A stretch of 53,409 nucleotides of DNA from Pseudomonadota bacterium (lineage in GTDB: Bacteria > Pseudomonadota > Gammaproteobacteria > Burkholderiales > Gallionellaceae). The position numbers and the translations under genes were made by a program. The notes beneath the pieces were generated by a model. It saw only the letters and a list, made by a program, of their open reading frames with translations. It ran no database searches and was not told the origin of the DNA. This document shows, piece by piece, positions 47,079 to 53,409 of this stretch (its first letter is position 1; every line of letters starts with the position of its first letter). The stretch lies in contig JAJXTL010000002.1 of the NCBI GenBank assembly GCA_021783855.1, positions 1 through 53,409 of the forward strand. The letters run 5' to 3'.

Positions 47079-48302
47079 ATGATGCCAAAAAAACTCTGGA
47101 AAAACTTTAGCGCTGCACCGCATCGGGTCATGTTCTTTGGCGGCGCGATGCAAGTCGTGGCGGTCATGATGTGGTGGGTCCTCGAAATGACGACCCGTTA
47201 CGGGGTGATTGGACATCCCATGGTGTGGCCGATCGCACCTGGAGCCATTCATGCTTATCTGATGATTTACGGCCTGTTTCCGTTTTTCATCTTCGGCTTT
47301 TTGATGACCACCTTTCCGCGCTGGATGAATTGCGCGGAAATTACGGCGAAACGATATATACCCGCTTTCCTGTTGTTCATGCTGGGCGCTGTCTGCTTCT
47401 ATGCGGGGCTGTTGGCCGGCAAATGGCTGTTGATCGTCGCGACTCTCTGCGCACTGGCGGGTTGGGGTATCGCACTTTATGCGCTGTTACGCGTCCTGTT
47501 TGGTGCGCGGCATCCCGATAAAAGCCATCCGCTCGTACTGTTGATCGCGCTGGGTATGGGATGGTGTGGTCTTGCAGCTTATCCAGGCTGGCTGCTCTCG
47601 GACAATGTGACATATCTGAATTTTTCCATTCAGTGCGGACTGTGGCTGTTCCTGGCGCCGGTATTCGCAAGCGTGGCGCACCGCATGATTCCCTTTTTTA
47701 CCGCCAGCGCGCTGCCCGGGCATGTCGTCCCTCGCCCTTTGCTGCCCTGGTGGATCATGCTGGCTGCCGGCGCAGCACATGGGATTATGAAACTCGCAAA
47801 TGCCGAAACATGGCTCTGGGTGTGTGACGTACCCTTTGCAGTTGCGGCACTCTACCTGAGTTATGTCTGGGGTTTGCGAGATAGTCTGCGCATCCCGTTG
47901 TTAGGCGTGCTGCATATCGGTTTTGCGTGGATGGGCGTTGCCATGCTGCTATTCAGCGTGCAAAGTTTGCTGTTATTTCTCGGTCATGACGCAATCTGGG
48001 GACTCGCGCCTCTGCACGCCCTCACAATAGGCTGCTATGCGACGCTGATCATCGGCATGGGCACGCGAGTGACACTGGGGCATTCCGGACTGCCCATGAA
48101 AGCGGACAGAACGACCGGGCTGATGTTTGCCGGCATTCAGCTGGTTGTACTGATGCGCGTGACGGCGGACATGCTGCCGATGAATGGCAATTATCGGCTC
48201 TATATCGCAGCCGGTGCCGTTTGGCTCGTCTCTTTTATCCCCTGGGTGCTGCGCTACTTGCCGTTTTACTGGCGTCCCCGCGCCGACGGGCAGGCTGGCT
48301 GA
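47079..48302 (+). CDS. nnrS: NnrS family haem-copper membrane protein
   Basis: NnrS is a polytopic inner-membrane protein that helps cells withstand nitric oxide; some members bind haem and copper. The 407 residues contain about twelve membrane spans and the family landmarks HRVMFFGGAMQVVAVMMWW near the N-terminus, HAYLMIYGLFPFFIFGFLMTTFPRW, HRMIPFFTASALP and a conserved histidine in GMGTRVTLGHSG. These fit NnrS well. It opens the nitrogen-oxide gene block and is followed by a hairpin and the Dnr-type promoter of the hemerythrin gene. Confidence 0.92.
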   Translation: MMPKKLWKNFSAAPHRVMFFGGAMQVVAVMMWWVLEMTTRYGVIGHPMVWPIAPGAIHAYLMIYGLFPFFIFGFLMTTFPRWMNCAEITAKRYIPAFLLFMLGAVCFYAGLLAGKWLLIVATLCALAGWGIALYALLRVLFGARHPDKSHPLVLLIALGMGWCGLAAYPGWLLSDNVTYLNFSIQCGLWLFLAPVFASVAHRMIPFFTASALPGHVVPRPLLPWWIMLAAGAAHGIMKLANAETWLWVCDVPFAVAALYLSYVWGLRDSLRIPLLGVLHIGFAWMGVAMLLFSVQSLLLFLGHDAIWGLAPLHALTIGCYATLIIGMGTRVTLGHSGLPMKADRTTGLMFAGIQLVVLMRVTADMLPMNGNYRLYIAAGAVWLVSFIPWVLRYLPFYWRPRADGQAG

Positions 48303-48322
48303 GGCAGGCTGCGCCCCGTGCT

Positions 48323-48340
48323 GTGACTTCAGTTTGTCAC
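48323..48340 (+). terminator. Possible terminator after nnrS
   Basis: GTGAC (48323-48327) and GTCAC (48336-48340) form a small stem with an eight-base loop, flanked by CCGTG and CGG and followed by CTTTTAG. It is short, with a weak T run. It separates nnrS from the next promoter. Confidence 0.25.
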
Positions 48341-48354
48341 GGAGACGCTTTTAG

Positions 48355-48397
48355 TTGATATTGGTCAAGGCGACCCGTTGAGCATACGCACTATCAT
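48355..48397 (+). promoter_or_regulatory. Dnr/FNR-type promoter of the hemerythrin operon
   Basis: TTGATATTGGTCAA at 48355-48368 differs from the FNR/Dnr consensus TTGAT-N4-ATCAA at one base. TATCAT at 48392-48397 is a good -10, with its centre 33 bases from the box centre. This is the geometry of a class II activated promoter with the box near -41.5. The dnr gene itself is 2 kb downstream. Confidence 0.7.
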
Positions 48398-48428
48398 GGT
48401 CACACCTTTACCATTCCAGGGGTTTAAG

Positions 48429-48872
48429 ATGGACACGATCAGCTCATTTATGACACAAGCCCACCATCACTGCGATACGCTTTTTGCGGAAGCGGAGAAT
48501 GCCGTGGTGGATGGCGACTGGGAGGCGGCAACGCGACAGTTTACGGCGTTCGAACGGGAGACCGAGCATCACTTCAAGGCGGAAGAGGAGGTTATGTTTC
48601 CGGCCTTTGAAAGTGCGACCGGAATGACCGCGGGGCCGACCGAAGTAATGCGCATGGAGCATCAGCAGATGCGCGGGGTGTTCGCCGGGATGGCCGATGG
48701 GATACGCTTGCGCAACAGAGATGCGTTTCTCGGTGCATCCGAGACCCTGCTGATGTTGATGCAGCAGCACAACCTGAAAGAACAGCAAATGTTGTACCGC
48801 ATGGCCGATCAGGTCTTGGCGGGCGAACGATGCGCCAACGTACTCGCAGCCATACGCGCTCTGGAAGAATGA
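48429..48872 (+). CDS. Hemerythrin-domain protein
   Basis: The 147-residue cytoplasmic protein is a four-helix hemerythrin-like domain, a non-haem di-iron site. Candidate ligands are spaced as expected: HHHCD near 10, the E and HHFKAEEEVMFP motif near 50-60, MRMEHQQMR near 78, and MQQHNLKEQQMLY near 117. Such proteins in denitrification clusters are thought to sense or repair damage by nitric oxide or oxygen (compare YtfE/RIC). I chose the ATG at 48429 behind an AGGGG site; an upstream GTG-type extension would overlap the promoter. It is coupled to the DUF2249 gene by ATGA. Confidence 0.9.
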   Translation: MDTISSFMTQAHHHCDTLFAEAENAVVDGDWEAATRQFTAFERETEHHFKAEEEVMFPAFESATGMTAGPTEVMRMEHQQMRGVFAGMADGIRLRNRDAFLGASETLLMLMQQHNLKEQQMLYRMADQVLAGERCANVLAAIRALEE

Positions 48873-49093
48873 CGATGAGCGTAACCTTGCTGGATGTGCG
48901 CGATCTGGAGCCGCCGGAGCCGCTGACGCACACGCTGGAAGCGCTTGCTGTGCTGCCCGAAGGTGAGCTGCTGCGGGTGTTGTTGCGACGCGAACCTTTT
49001 CCCCTGTACGGCATTCTACAACGCGAAAACTACCGGTATGAGAGTGAATTTACCGCCGAGGGAGATTGCGCGGTACTGATCTGGCGGGACTAG
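48869..49093 (+). CDS. DUF2249 domain protein
   Basis: The 74-residue protein has the DUF2249 pattern: LDVRDLEPPEPLTHTLEAL, then GELLRVLLRREPFPLYGIL, and a closing beta strand. The fold resembles TusA/SirA. Such proteins regularly accompany hemerythrin-like proteins and nitrogen-oxide genes, but their function is unknown. The ATG at 48869 overlaps the preceding stop as ATGA; a second ATG at 48875 has better spacing from GGAAG. No cysteine is present. Confidence 0.85.
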   Translation: MTMSVTLLDVRDLEPPEPLTHTLEALAVLPEGELLRVLLRREPFPLYGILQRENYRYESEFTAEGDCAVLIWRD

Positions 49094-49101
49094 CCGCTGT
49101 C

Positions 49102-50379
49102 ATGCAGACCACCGGACTCTCTTTTGATCAGGCGCCGCCGATTTCGGTGCCGTTTCGTTTTTTTCTGACCGTCCCCTTATTTATCGTTGCGGCTTCCGCA
49201 CTGTTGCTGTGGGCAGGCCCGTCGGCGCTGCTTGAGCGGCACAACCCTGTGACGCTGGCAATTGTTCACCTGTTTACACTGGGCGTACTGTCGATGACCA
49301 TGTGCGGCGCGTTGATGCAACTGCTCCCGGTGGTGGCAGGCGTATCGATCGGCAAACCGCGTCTGGTTGCCACGCTGGTGCACCTGAACCTCTGCGCAGG
49401 GGGCCTGTTGCTGGCAACCGGTTTTCTGCAAGGCGGGGGCAGCGCCTTTCTTGCCGCCTCGATATTTCTGGGTGCTGGTTTCGGCACTTTTTTTGTTGCG
49501 GTCAGCGCAGGCCTGTGGCGGGTTGCAATGCGCAATGCGACTACGCTGGCGATAACTCTTGCCGTTCTCGCCCTGTTGTTCACAGTCGTTCTCGGTATTT
49601 GTCTGGCGCTATTGCGCGGCGGCCTTGCCATGGATTTCTACGCGCCGTTTGCCGTGCTGCACCCGTTCTGGGGGCTGGCAGGATGGGTCGGGCTGTTGCT
49701 GATCGGCGTGGCCTATCAGGTGGTGCCGATGTTTCAGTTGACGCCGAATTATCCCGCAACCATGACCCGCTGGATGACGCCGACCCTGTTTGGATTGCTG
49801 ATATTGTGGTCCCTTGCCGAGGCCGGAAATTATGTGAGATACGCACTCGAAGCGGGTCTCGCGGTAGTCTATGCAGGATTCGCGCTGACCACCTTGTACC
49901 TGCATAGCCTTCGCCGTAGACGTCAGGTCGATACGTCGCTGTTGTTCTGGCGCGTCTCCATGCTGAGCCTGATCGGCGCGATTATCCAGTGGGAGACTGC
50001 GGGGTTGCTGCCGCACGGCTGGCATGACAGGATCGAATTGAGCGCGGGTATCTTGATCATAGTCGGTTTCGCGCTGGGCGCGATTAACGGCATGTTGTAC
50101 AAGATCGTTCCTTTTCTGATCTGGTTTCATTTGCAGAGCAGTCTGCCGGGCAGGCATGCCGTTCCGAATATGAAGGAAATCCTGCCGGAGACATGGGCGC
50201 GGCGGCAGCACCGGTTGCATCTGGCCGCGTTGCTGACGCTGGAGGTCGCGCTGGTTTTGCCGCCCCTGGTCTATCCGGCGGCGATCCTGCTCGCTGCAAG
50301 CGCGTTGGCTTTGTGGCATAATTTGTTGCGCGCCTGTTACCGGCACCGCGAGGCCAGACACGCTGCTCCCGGAATATGA
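49102..50379 (+). CDS. Polytopic membrane protein, haem-copper oxidase-like, unassigned
   Basis: The 425-residue protein has about twelve membrane spans and no soluble domain. Histidines near predicted span ends (IVHLFTLGVLSMTMCGALMQ; LVHLNLCAGGLLLATGF; VLHPFWGLAGWVGLLLIGVAYQVVPMFQ, split here) recall NnrS and haem-copper oxidase subunit I relatives. It is not close enough to either for a firm name. I chose the ATG at 49102, 8 bases after the DUF2249 stop. Its place between DUF2249 and dnr implies a role in nitric oxide or nitrous oxide metabolism, perhaps with haem or copper. Confidence 0.75.
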   Translation: MQTTGLSFDQAPPISVPFRFFLTVPLFIVAASALLLWAGPSALLERHNPVTLAIVHLFTLGVLSMTMCGALMQLLPVVAGVSIGKPRLVATLVHLNLCAGGLLLATGFLQGGGSAFLAASIFLGAGFGTFFVAVSAGLWRVAMRNATTLAITLAVLALLFTVVLGICLALLRGGLAMDFYAPFAVLHPFWGLAGWVGLLLIGVAYQVVPMFQLTPNYPATMTRWMTPTLFGLLILWSLAEAGNYVRYALEAGLAVVYAGFALTTLYLHSLRRRRQVDTSLLFWRVSMLSLIGAIIQWETAGLLPHGWHDRIELSAGILIIVGFALGAINGMLYKIVPFLIWFHLQSSLPGRHAVPNMKEILPETWARRQHRLHLAALLTLEVALVLPPLVYPAAILLAASALALWHNLLRACYRHREARHAAPGI

Positions 50380-50385
50380 AGGATC

Positions 50386-51069
50386 ATGAGCACGACGCCA
50401 AACATACAAGCCATTCTGTCTCATCTCCCCTTGTTCAATACCATGACGAACGAGGAGCTGGCTCGCATCGTTCAGCACACGCACGAACGCCAGGTCAATA
50501 AGGGCGATATTATTTTTCAGAAGGACGATCCGTCGAACGGCTTTTATCTGGTGGTGCACGGACAGGTGAAACTGGCGTTACCCGCGGCCAACGGTTCAGA
50601 AAAAGTGGTCGAAATCATGAATGCCGGTCAGAGCTTTGGCGAAGCCGTGATGTTCATGGAAAAACCCTACCCGGTTTATGCGCAGGCTTTGAACGATACC
50701 CTGTTGCTGCACATTGCGAAGGCGGCGGTGTTCGAGGAAATAGGCCGCGACGCCGGTTTTTGCCGAAAAATGCTGGCGGGCCTGAGTATGCGTCTGCACG
50801 GCTTGGTGCAGGACGTGGAGGCCTACACGTTGCGCTCGTCCACCCAGCGTCTGATCGGCTATCTGATGCAGAATGATCTTCAGAGCAAAAACGGCACAGC
50901 GACCGTCAGTCTGCCGACCAGCAAGGCGGTAATCGCTTCCCGCCTGAACCTGACGCCGGAAACCTTTTCGCGGATTTTGAATAACCTGAGCAGTCAGGGA
51001 CTGATTGCGGTCGAGGGCCGTGAAGTGACCATCTGCGATGTCGCGCTGCTGCGCGCCTACGATCCCTGA
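50386..51069 (+). CDS. dnr: Crp/Fnr family regulator, Dnr type
   Basis: The 227-residue regulator has an N-terminal cyclic-nucleotide-binding-like beta barrel (GDIIFQKDDPSNGFYLVVHG near 40-60; GQSFGEAVMF near 85), a dimer helix and a C-terminal winged helix. The recognition helix is in LTPETFSRILNNL, the E-x2-SR pattern that reads TTGAT half sites. The N-terminal cysteine cluster of FNR is absent, so it should not carry an oxygen-sensing iron-sulfur centre. Dnr proteins respond to nitric oxide through haem. Two matching boxes at 48355 and 51109 flank its operon. It starts 6 bases after the membrane protein gene. Confidence 0.9.
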   Translation: MSTTPNIQAILSHLPLFNTMTNEELARIVQHTHERQVNKGDIIFQKDDPSNGFYLVVHGQVKLALPAANGSEKVVEIMNAGQSFGEAVMFMEKPYPVYAQALNDTLLLHIAKAAVFEEIGRDAGFCRKMLAGLSMRLHGLVQDVEAYTLRSSTQRLIGYLMQNDLQSKNGTATVSLPTSKAVIASRLNLTPETFSRILNNLSSQGLIAVEGREVTICDVALLRAYDP

Positions 51070-51108
51070 GTCCTGGCGGTCGGCGAGGAATCGGACACGG
51101 TCTGTTTC

Positions 51109-51149
51109 TTGATATCGGTCAATGAGATGTAACATAGCCCTGCTATACT
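51109..51149 (+). promoter_or_regulatory. Dnr/FNR-type promoter of the cytochrome c gene
   Basis: TTGATATCGGTCAA at 51109-51122 differs by one base from the box at 48355. TATACT at 51144-51149 is a strong -10 centred 31 bases from the box centre, again class II spacing. An AAGGA ribosome site follows before the ATG at 51185. Confidence 0.72.
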
Positions 51150-51184
51150 CCAATCTCGTTTAGCCACTTTAAGGAATCGATATT

Positions 51185-51610
51185 ATGAATAGCACTAAGC
51201 TTGTCACCGTTCTTTTCATCGCGCTGGCGCTGACAGCCTGCGGCAAAGAGTCACAGACGGCAAGTCAGGCTTCTGCCGTGACGACCCCGCCTGCTGAAGT
51301 TGCAAAACCGGTCGAAGCAGCCAAGCCTGAAGCGATGGCGGCCACAGACGAGCATCATGAAAAGGGCGAACACGTGTTCAAGGGCACCTGCGCGATGTGC
51401 CACCAGACCGGGGCCGGCGGTGCGCCGATCAAGGGCAATAAGGCGGACTGGGAGCCGCGTATTGCGCAGGGCAAGGATGTCCTGTACAAGCATGCACTGG
51501 AAGGCTTCACTGGCAGCAAGGGCGCCATGCCGGCCAAGGGGGCAAACGCTTCACTGTCAGATGACGATGTGAAGGCTGCCGTCGACTATATGGTAAGCGA
51601 AGTGCATTGA
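51185..51610 (+). CDS. Lipoprotein cytochrome c (c5-like), one haem
   Basis: The 141-residue protein begins with a lipoprotein signal ending in the lipobox LTAC (Cys at 19). A Pro/Ala/Lys-rich tether of about 35 residues follows, then a single cytochrome c domain. The haem motif CAMCH is at 69-73 and the likely axial methionine lies in GAMPAKG near 118. It resembles cytochrome c5. Attached to a membrane, it could pass electrons to nitrous oxide reductase or another periplasmic enzyme; the neighbouring nos genes support this but do not prove it. Transcription from the Dnr-type promoter is likely. Confidence 0.92.
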   Translation: MNSTKLVTVLFIALALTACGKESQTASQASAVTTPPAEVAKPVEAAKPEAMAATDEHHEKGEHVFKGTCAMCHQTGAGGAPIKGNKADWEPRIAQGKDVLYKHALEGFTGSKGAMPAKGANASLSDDDVKAAVDYMVSEVH

Positions 51611-51616
51611 TCCGCT

Positions 51617-51973
51617 TCAGACGTCCGTCATCAGGGGGTTTCTGATGACGGCGTCGAGCAAGGCCTGCACATTATCCCAGGGCTCGTTTTCCACTGAGGT
51701 CAGCGGGTCGCTCAGGATATTGCCGCTGTCATCGTGCAGATGGTTCGGATAGGTGTTCAGCTGCGGGTGCAGCGGGGCGGTATCGATTCTGAATTCGGCC
51801 TCCCCCCATATCCAGCCGAGCGAGTATTCCTTCGGGTTCAGGTAGCGCAACTCGACGAATACGCCGGAATCGAGCTCGACCAGCAGCGCATCCTGCTTCA
51901 GTGCGATGGACACCAGCGGCCCGCTGCCATAAGCTGCCTCGATTTTTTCTTTCAGTTCAAGGTGTAAGTTCAT
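51617..51973 (-). CDS. Small soluble protein, possibly DUF6516/TumE-like
   Basis: The 118-residue protein has no signal or membrane span. The central segment FRIDTAPLHPQLNTYPNHLH resembles the histidine-rich pattern of DUF6516 (TumE-like) proteins, some of which are toxins; this is recognition by eye and may be wrong. The gene overlaps the preceding 90-residue gene by four bases (ATGA), so the two are coupled. They sit at the 3' end of the nos operon, which would be an unusual place for a toxin pair. A perfect hairpin forms its last codons. Confidence 0.6.
   Translation of the reverse strand: MNLHLELKEKIEAAYGSGPLVSIALKQDALLVELDSGVFVELRYLNPKEYSLGWIWGEAEFRIDTAPLHPQLNTYPNHLHDDSGNILSDPLTSVENEPWDNVQALLDAVIRNPLMTDV
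51625..51651. repeat. Perfect 10-base hairpin at converging gene ends
   Basis: CCGTCATCAG at 51625-51634 and CTGATGACGG at 51642-51651 enclose the loop GGGGTTT. It lies where the cytochrome c gene and the nos-side genes converge. There is no T run on either strand, so simple rho-independent termination is doubtful. It may block read-through or protect mRNA 3' ends. Confidence 0.6.
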
Positions 51974-52242
51974 TGTGACTGGAGCTCCGCCAGATAAGTC
52001 TTGAGTTCCTCGCGCAATATTTCCTGCGTTTGTGCCGTGATGGCGGCACCCAGATAATCTTCGTAGGCAGGGTGTTCCTGAAGTGTGCCGTTTTCAATGC
52101 CCTGTTTCAGTTGTTGAATATTGCCGACGGCATATTTCTTAAGCAGGGCGGCGTGACTCTCGCGCAATTCATATCGCAGCCGGGAGATGGTTTCGATCTG
52201 ATCCGCCTGTTCTACCGGGATATTTTCATAAAAATCTGCCAT
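51970..52242 (-). CDS. Small helical protein downstream of nosL
   Basis: The 90-residue protein is entirely helical and charged (ISRLRYELRESHAALLKKYA; TAQTQEILREELKTYLAELQ). I do not recognise it. It starts 10 bases after the nosL stop and overlaps the next gene by four bases, so it belongs to the nos transcription unit or its read-through. It could be the partner (antitoxin-like) of the following TumE-like protein, or an accessory factor. No DNA-binding motif is evident. Confidence 0.65.
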   Translation of the reverse strand: MADFYENIPVEQADQIETISRLRYELRESHAALLKKYAVGNIQQLKQGIENGTLQEHPAYEDYLGAAITAQTQEILREELKTYLAELQSQ

Positions 52243-52252
52243 GCTTGTTCCC

Positions 52253-52762
52253 CTACATCGGTTTATCGTTTACAACCCCGCCATCCAGCGTGACCATGTC
52301 GGGGGTGATTTCCTTGAAACTGAGCACTTTGCCGCCGTATTGTTTTGCAAAAGCCTCGGCATCTGCAACCTGTGCAAACGTGGCCAGGGTGGGCCCCATG
52401 CTGCCTGTACGCTTGCTGCCCAATACATAATAGGCCGACCTGGCATCGATCCACTGACCTGCTGGCTTGTTCCAATCCGCCTTGCCCATATCCTGAGTAA
52501 AAACGCCCTTGACGCGCTTTTGCTGTTCGGGAGCGAGGTACGTCGACACCATTTCGACAGTATCGCAGAAAAAATCCGCATCGCCCTTGTCGTATTGTAT
52601 CTGGCCTTTGGGGCCGGGGTAATCCATCAGCAGCATGCCGTCCAACGCGCAGGTCGCGGTTTTGGCCGGCTCGATCGCAACAACAGGAACGGGTGTCTTG
52701 CCGCAGGCGGGCAGCAGGGCGCATAAGGCAAGTACAGCGAGCAGGTTGGCGGATTTATTCAT
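52253..52762 (-). CDS. nosL: Copper chaperone lipoprotein NosL
   Basis: NosL binds Cu(I) and helps assemble the copper centres of nitrous oxide reductase. The 169 residues begin with a lipoprotein signal (LLAVLALCALLPACG, lipobox cysteine near 20). The NosL domain follows, with the metal-site region ATCALDGMLLMDYPGPKGQI, DADFFCDTVEM and the typical KADWNKPAGQWIDARSAYYVLGS segment, quoted in parts. It ends in GGVVNDKPM. It overlaps nosY by four bases. Confidence 0.93.
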   Translation of the reverse strand: MNKSANLLAVLALCALLPACGKTPVPVVAIEPAKTATCALDGMLLMDYPGPKGQIQYDKGDADFFCDTVEMVSTYLAPEQQKRVKGVFTQDMGKADWNKPAGQWIDARSAYYVLGSKRTGSMGPTLATFAQVADAEAFAKQYGGKVLSFKEITPDMVTLDGGVVNDKPM

Positions 52763-53409
52763 TCGATTCTCCATGCGGCGATGCCCAGCGGTGCGATGAT
52801 CCACAGGACCATGATGGCGCCGAGCAATCTCGGATCGGACAGTGCTTCGGGGAAGACCGTCGCCAGTCCGTACAGGTTTTTGACTTCGGTCATGCTGAAA
52901 ATATTGAGGATGCGGAAGATGTCTGCCGGATTGAGCAGCAGCAAATACGGGAAGAAGTCTCCCCCGATCTGTCCGCCGCTGAATACCAGCGCGCCTAGCA
53001 AGAGCAGGTCGTAAATCAGTACGTAAAAGAACCACAGTGCGATGGCAGCGCCGCTGGCGCGGGTGCGGTCAGAGGCGAGCACGGACACCATCACGCCCAT
53101 GCTCAGAAAGGCCATGCCCATCAGGATGGCGCTGAAGACGAAGCCGACATAGTGGTAGAGCGAGTTCAAATCGATCTCGGGGGCTATCAGCACACCGGCC
53201 AGACCGAAGCCTGCGAAGGTCGAGAAGGCAAGGGCTGCGGACAGGCCGAAAAATTTCCCCAGCAGTAACTCCAGTCTGGTGATCGGCATCGACAGCAATA
53301 AATCCAGCGAGCCTCGCTCCCGTTCGCCGACGATGGCGTCGTAGCCGAGGATCAGGGCGATGAGCGGTACCAGATAGATGACCAGGCTGACCAGACTGGC
53401 GATGGTGAT
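52759..53409 (-). CDS. nosY: Nitrous oxide reductase maturation ABC permease NosY (partial)
   Basis: NosY is the membrane subunit of the NosDFY system that supplies sulfur for the CuZ centre of nitrous oxide reductase. The visible 216 residues are the C-terminal part: GYDAIVGERERGSLDLLLS, a motif of ABC-2 type permeases that contacts the ATPase, then RLELLLGKFFGL and about five membrane spans ending in PLGIAAWRIE. The gene runs off the right edge at a codon boundary. nosF, nosD and nosZ are expected beyond it. Confidence 0.92.
   Translation of the reverse strand: MTIASLVSLVIYLVPLIALILGYDAIVGERERGSLDLLLSMPITRLELLLGKFFGLSAALAFSTFAGFGLAGVLIAPEIDLNSLYHYVGFVFSAILMGMAFLSMGVMVSVLASDRTRASGAAIALWFFYVLIYDLLLLGALVFSGGQIGGDFFPYLLLLNPADIFRILNIFSMTEVKNLYGLATVFPEALSDPRLLGAIMVLWIIAPLGIAAWRIE

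Noticed and set aside
52263..52724. Overlapping frames opposite or beside nosL
   Set aside because: The NosL frame has a lipoprotein signal and family motifs; the others are shadows.

Overview
The window reads as a chromosomal segment of a betaproteobacterium. The gene families and the order pilG-pilH-pilI-pilJ-chpA-algH-ruvX-pyrB-pyrX fit Nitrosomonadales. The HiPIP, the nos and nnr genes and the inactive dihydroorotase partner would suit Gallionellaceae or a related denitrifying or iron/sulfur-oxidising lineage. That placement is inference from gene content, not from a marker gene. No rRNA, tRNA or CRISPR array was seen.

Layout. 1-4.3 kb: a GAF-PAS-GGDEF diguanylate cyclase and a Cache-type chemoreceptor. 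4.6-6.7 kb (minus): argA and rsmE. 6.9-11.2 kb (plus): a thioredoxin-fold protein, an inositol-monophosphatase-family phosphatase, and the potassium uptake pair trkA-trkH. 11.3-19.9 kb: the type IV pilus chemosensory operon pilGHIJ-chpA. 20.0-23.4 kb: algH, ruvX, pyrB and a catalytically dead dihydroorotase homologue. 23.6-27.6 kb: an unknown helical protein, prlC and xthA. 27.8-34.0 kb: ppc diverging from a haem operon hemC-hemD-hemX-hemY, the last gene being short. 34.0-36.2 kb (minus): a HiPIP and an ABC exporter.

36.2-40.7 kb is an accessory block, more AT-rich than its surroundings. It holds an ankyrin protein, small unknown proteins, a DUF2971 protein, a Phd/RelE-type toxin-antitoxin pair and a small membrane protein. 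Central metabolism resumes with perM-pgm (minus), then rpiA and phoU-ppx (plus). From 47 kb to the right edge lies a denitrification and nitric-oxide response region: nnrS, hemerythrin, DUF2249, a polytopic membrane protein, a Dnr-type regulator, a lipoprotein cytochrome c, and on the opposite strand the 3' end of a nos operon (nosY, nosL and two small genes). Two near-identical Dnr/FNR-type boxes, each with a well-placed -10, precede the hemerythrin gene and the cytochrome gene.

The most unusual signal is a family of dispersed repeats of about 180-220 bp: four full copies and one partial copy. Their sequences diverge while their stems are kept by compensating base changes, which suggests a selected fold. 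Copies lie inside the pil operon, between divergent genes, and as an inverted pair around perM-pgm. A second repeat family (GGATTGAGGAT plus a 28-base palindrome) supplies the N-terminal extension of RuvX, the C-terminus of PyrX and probably the C-terminus of HemD.
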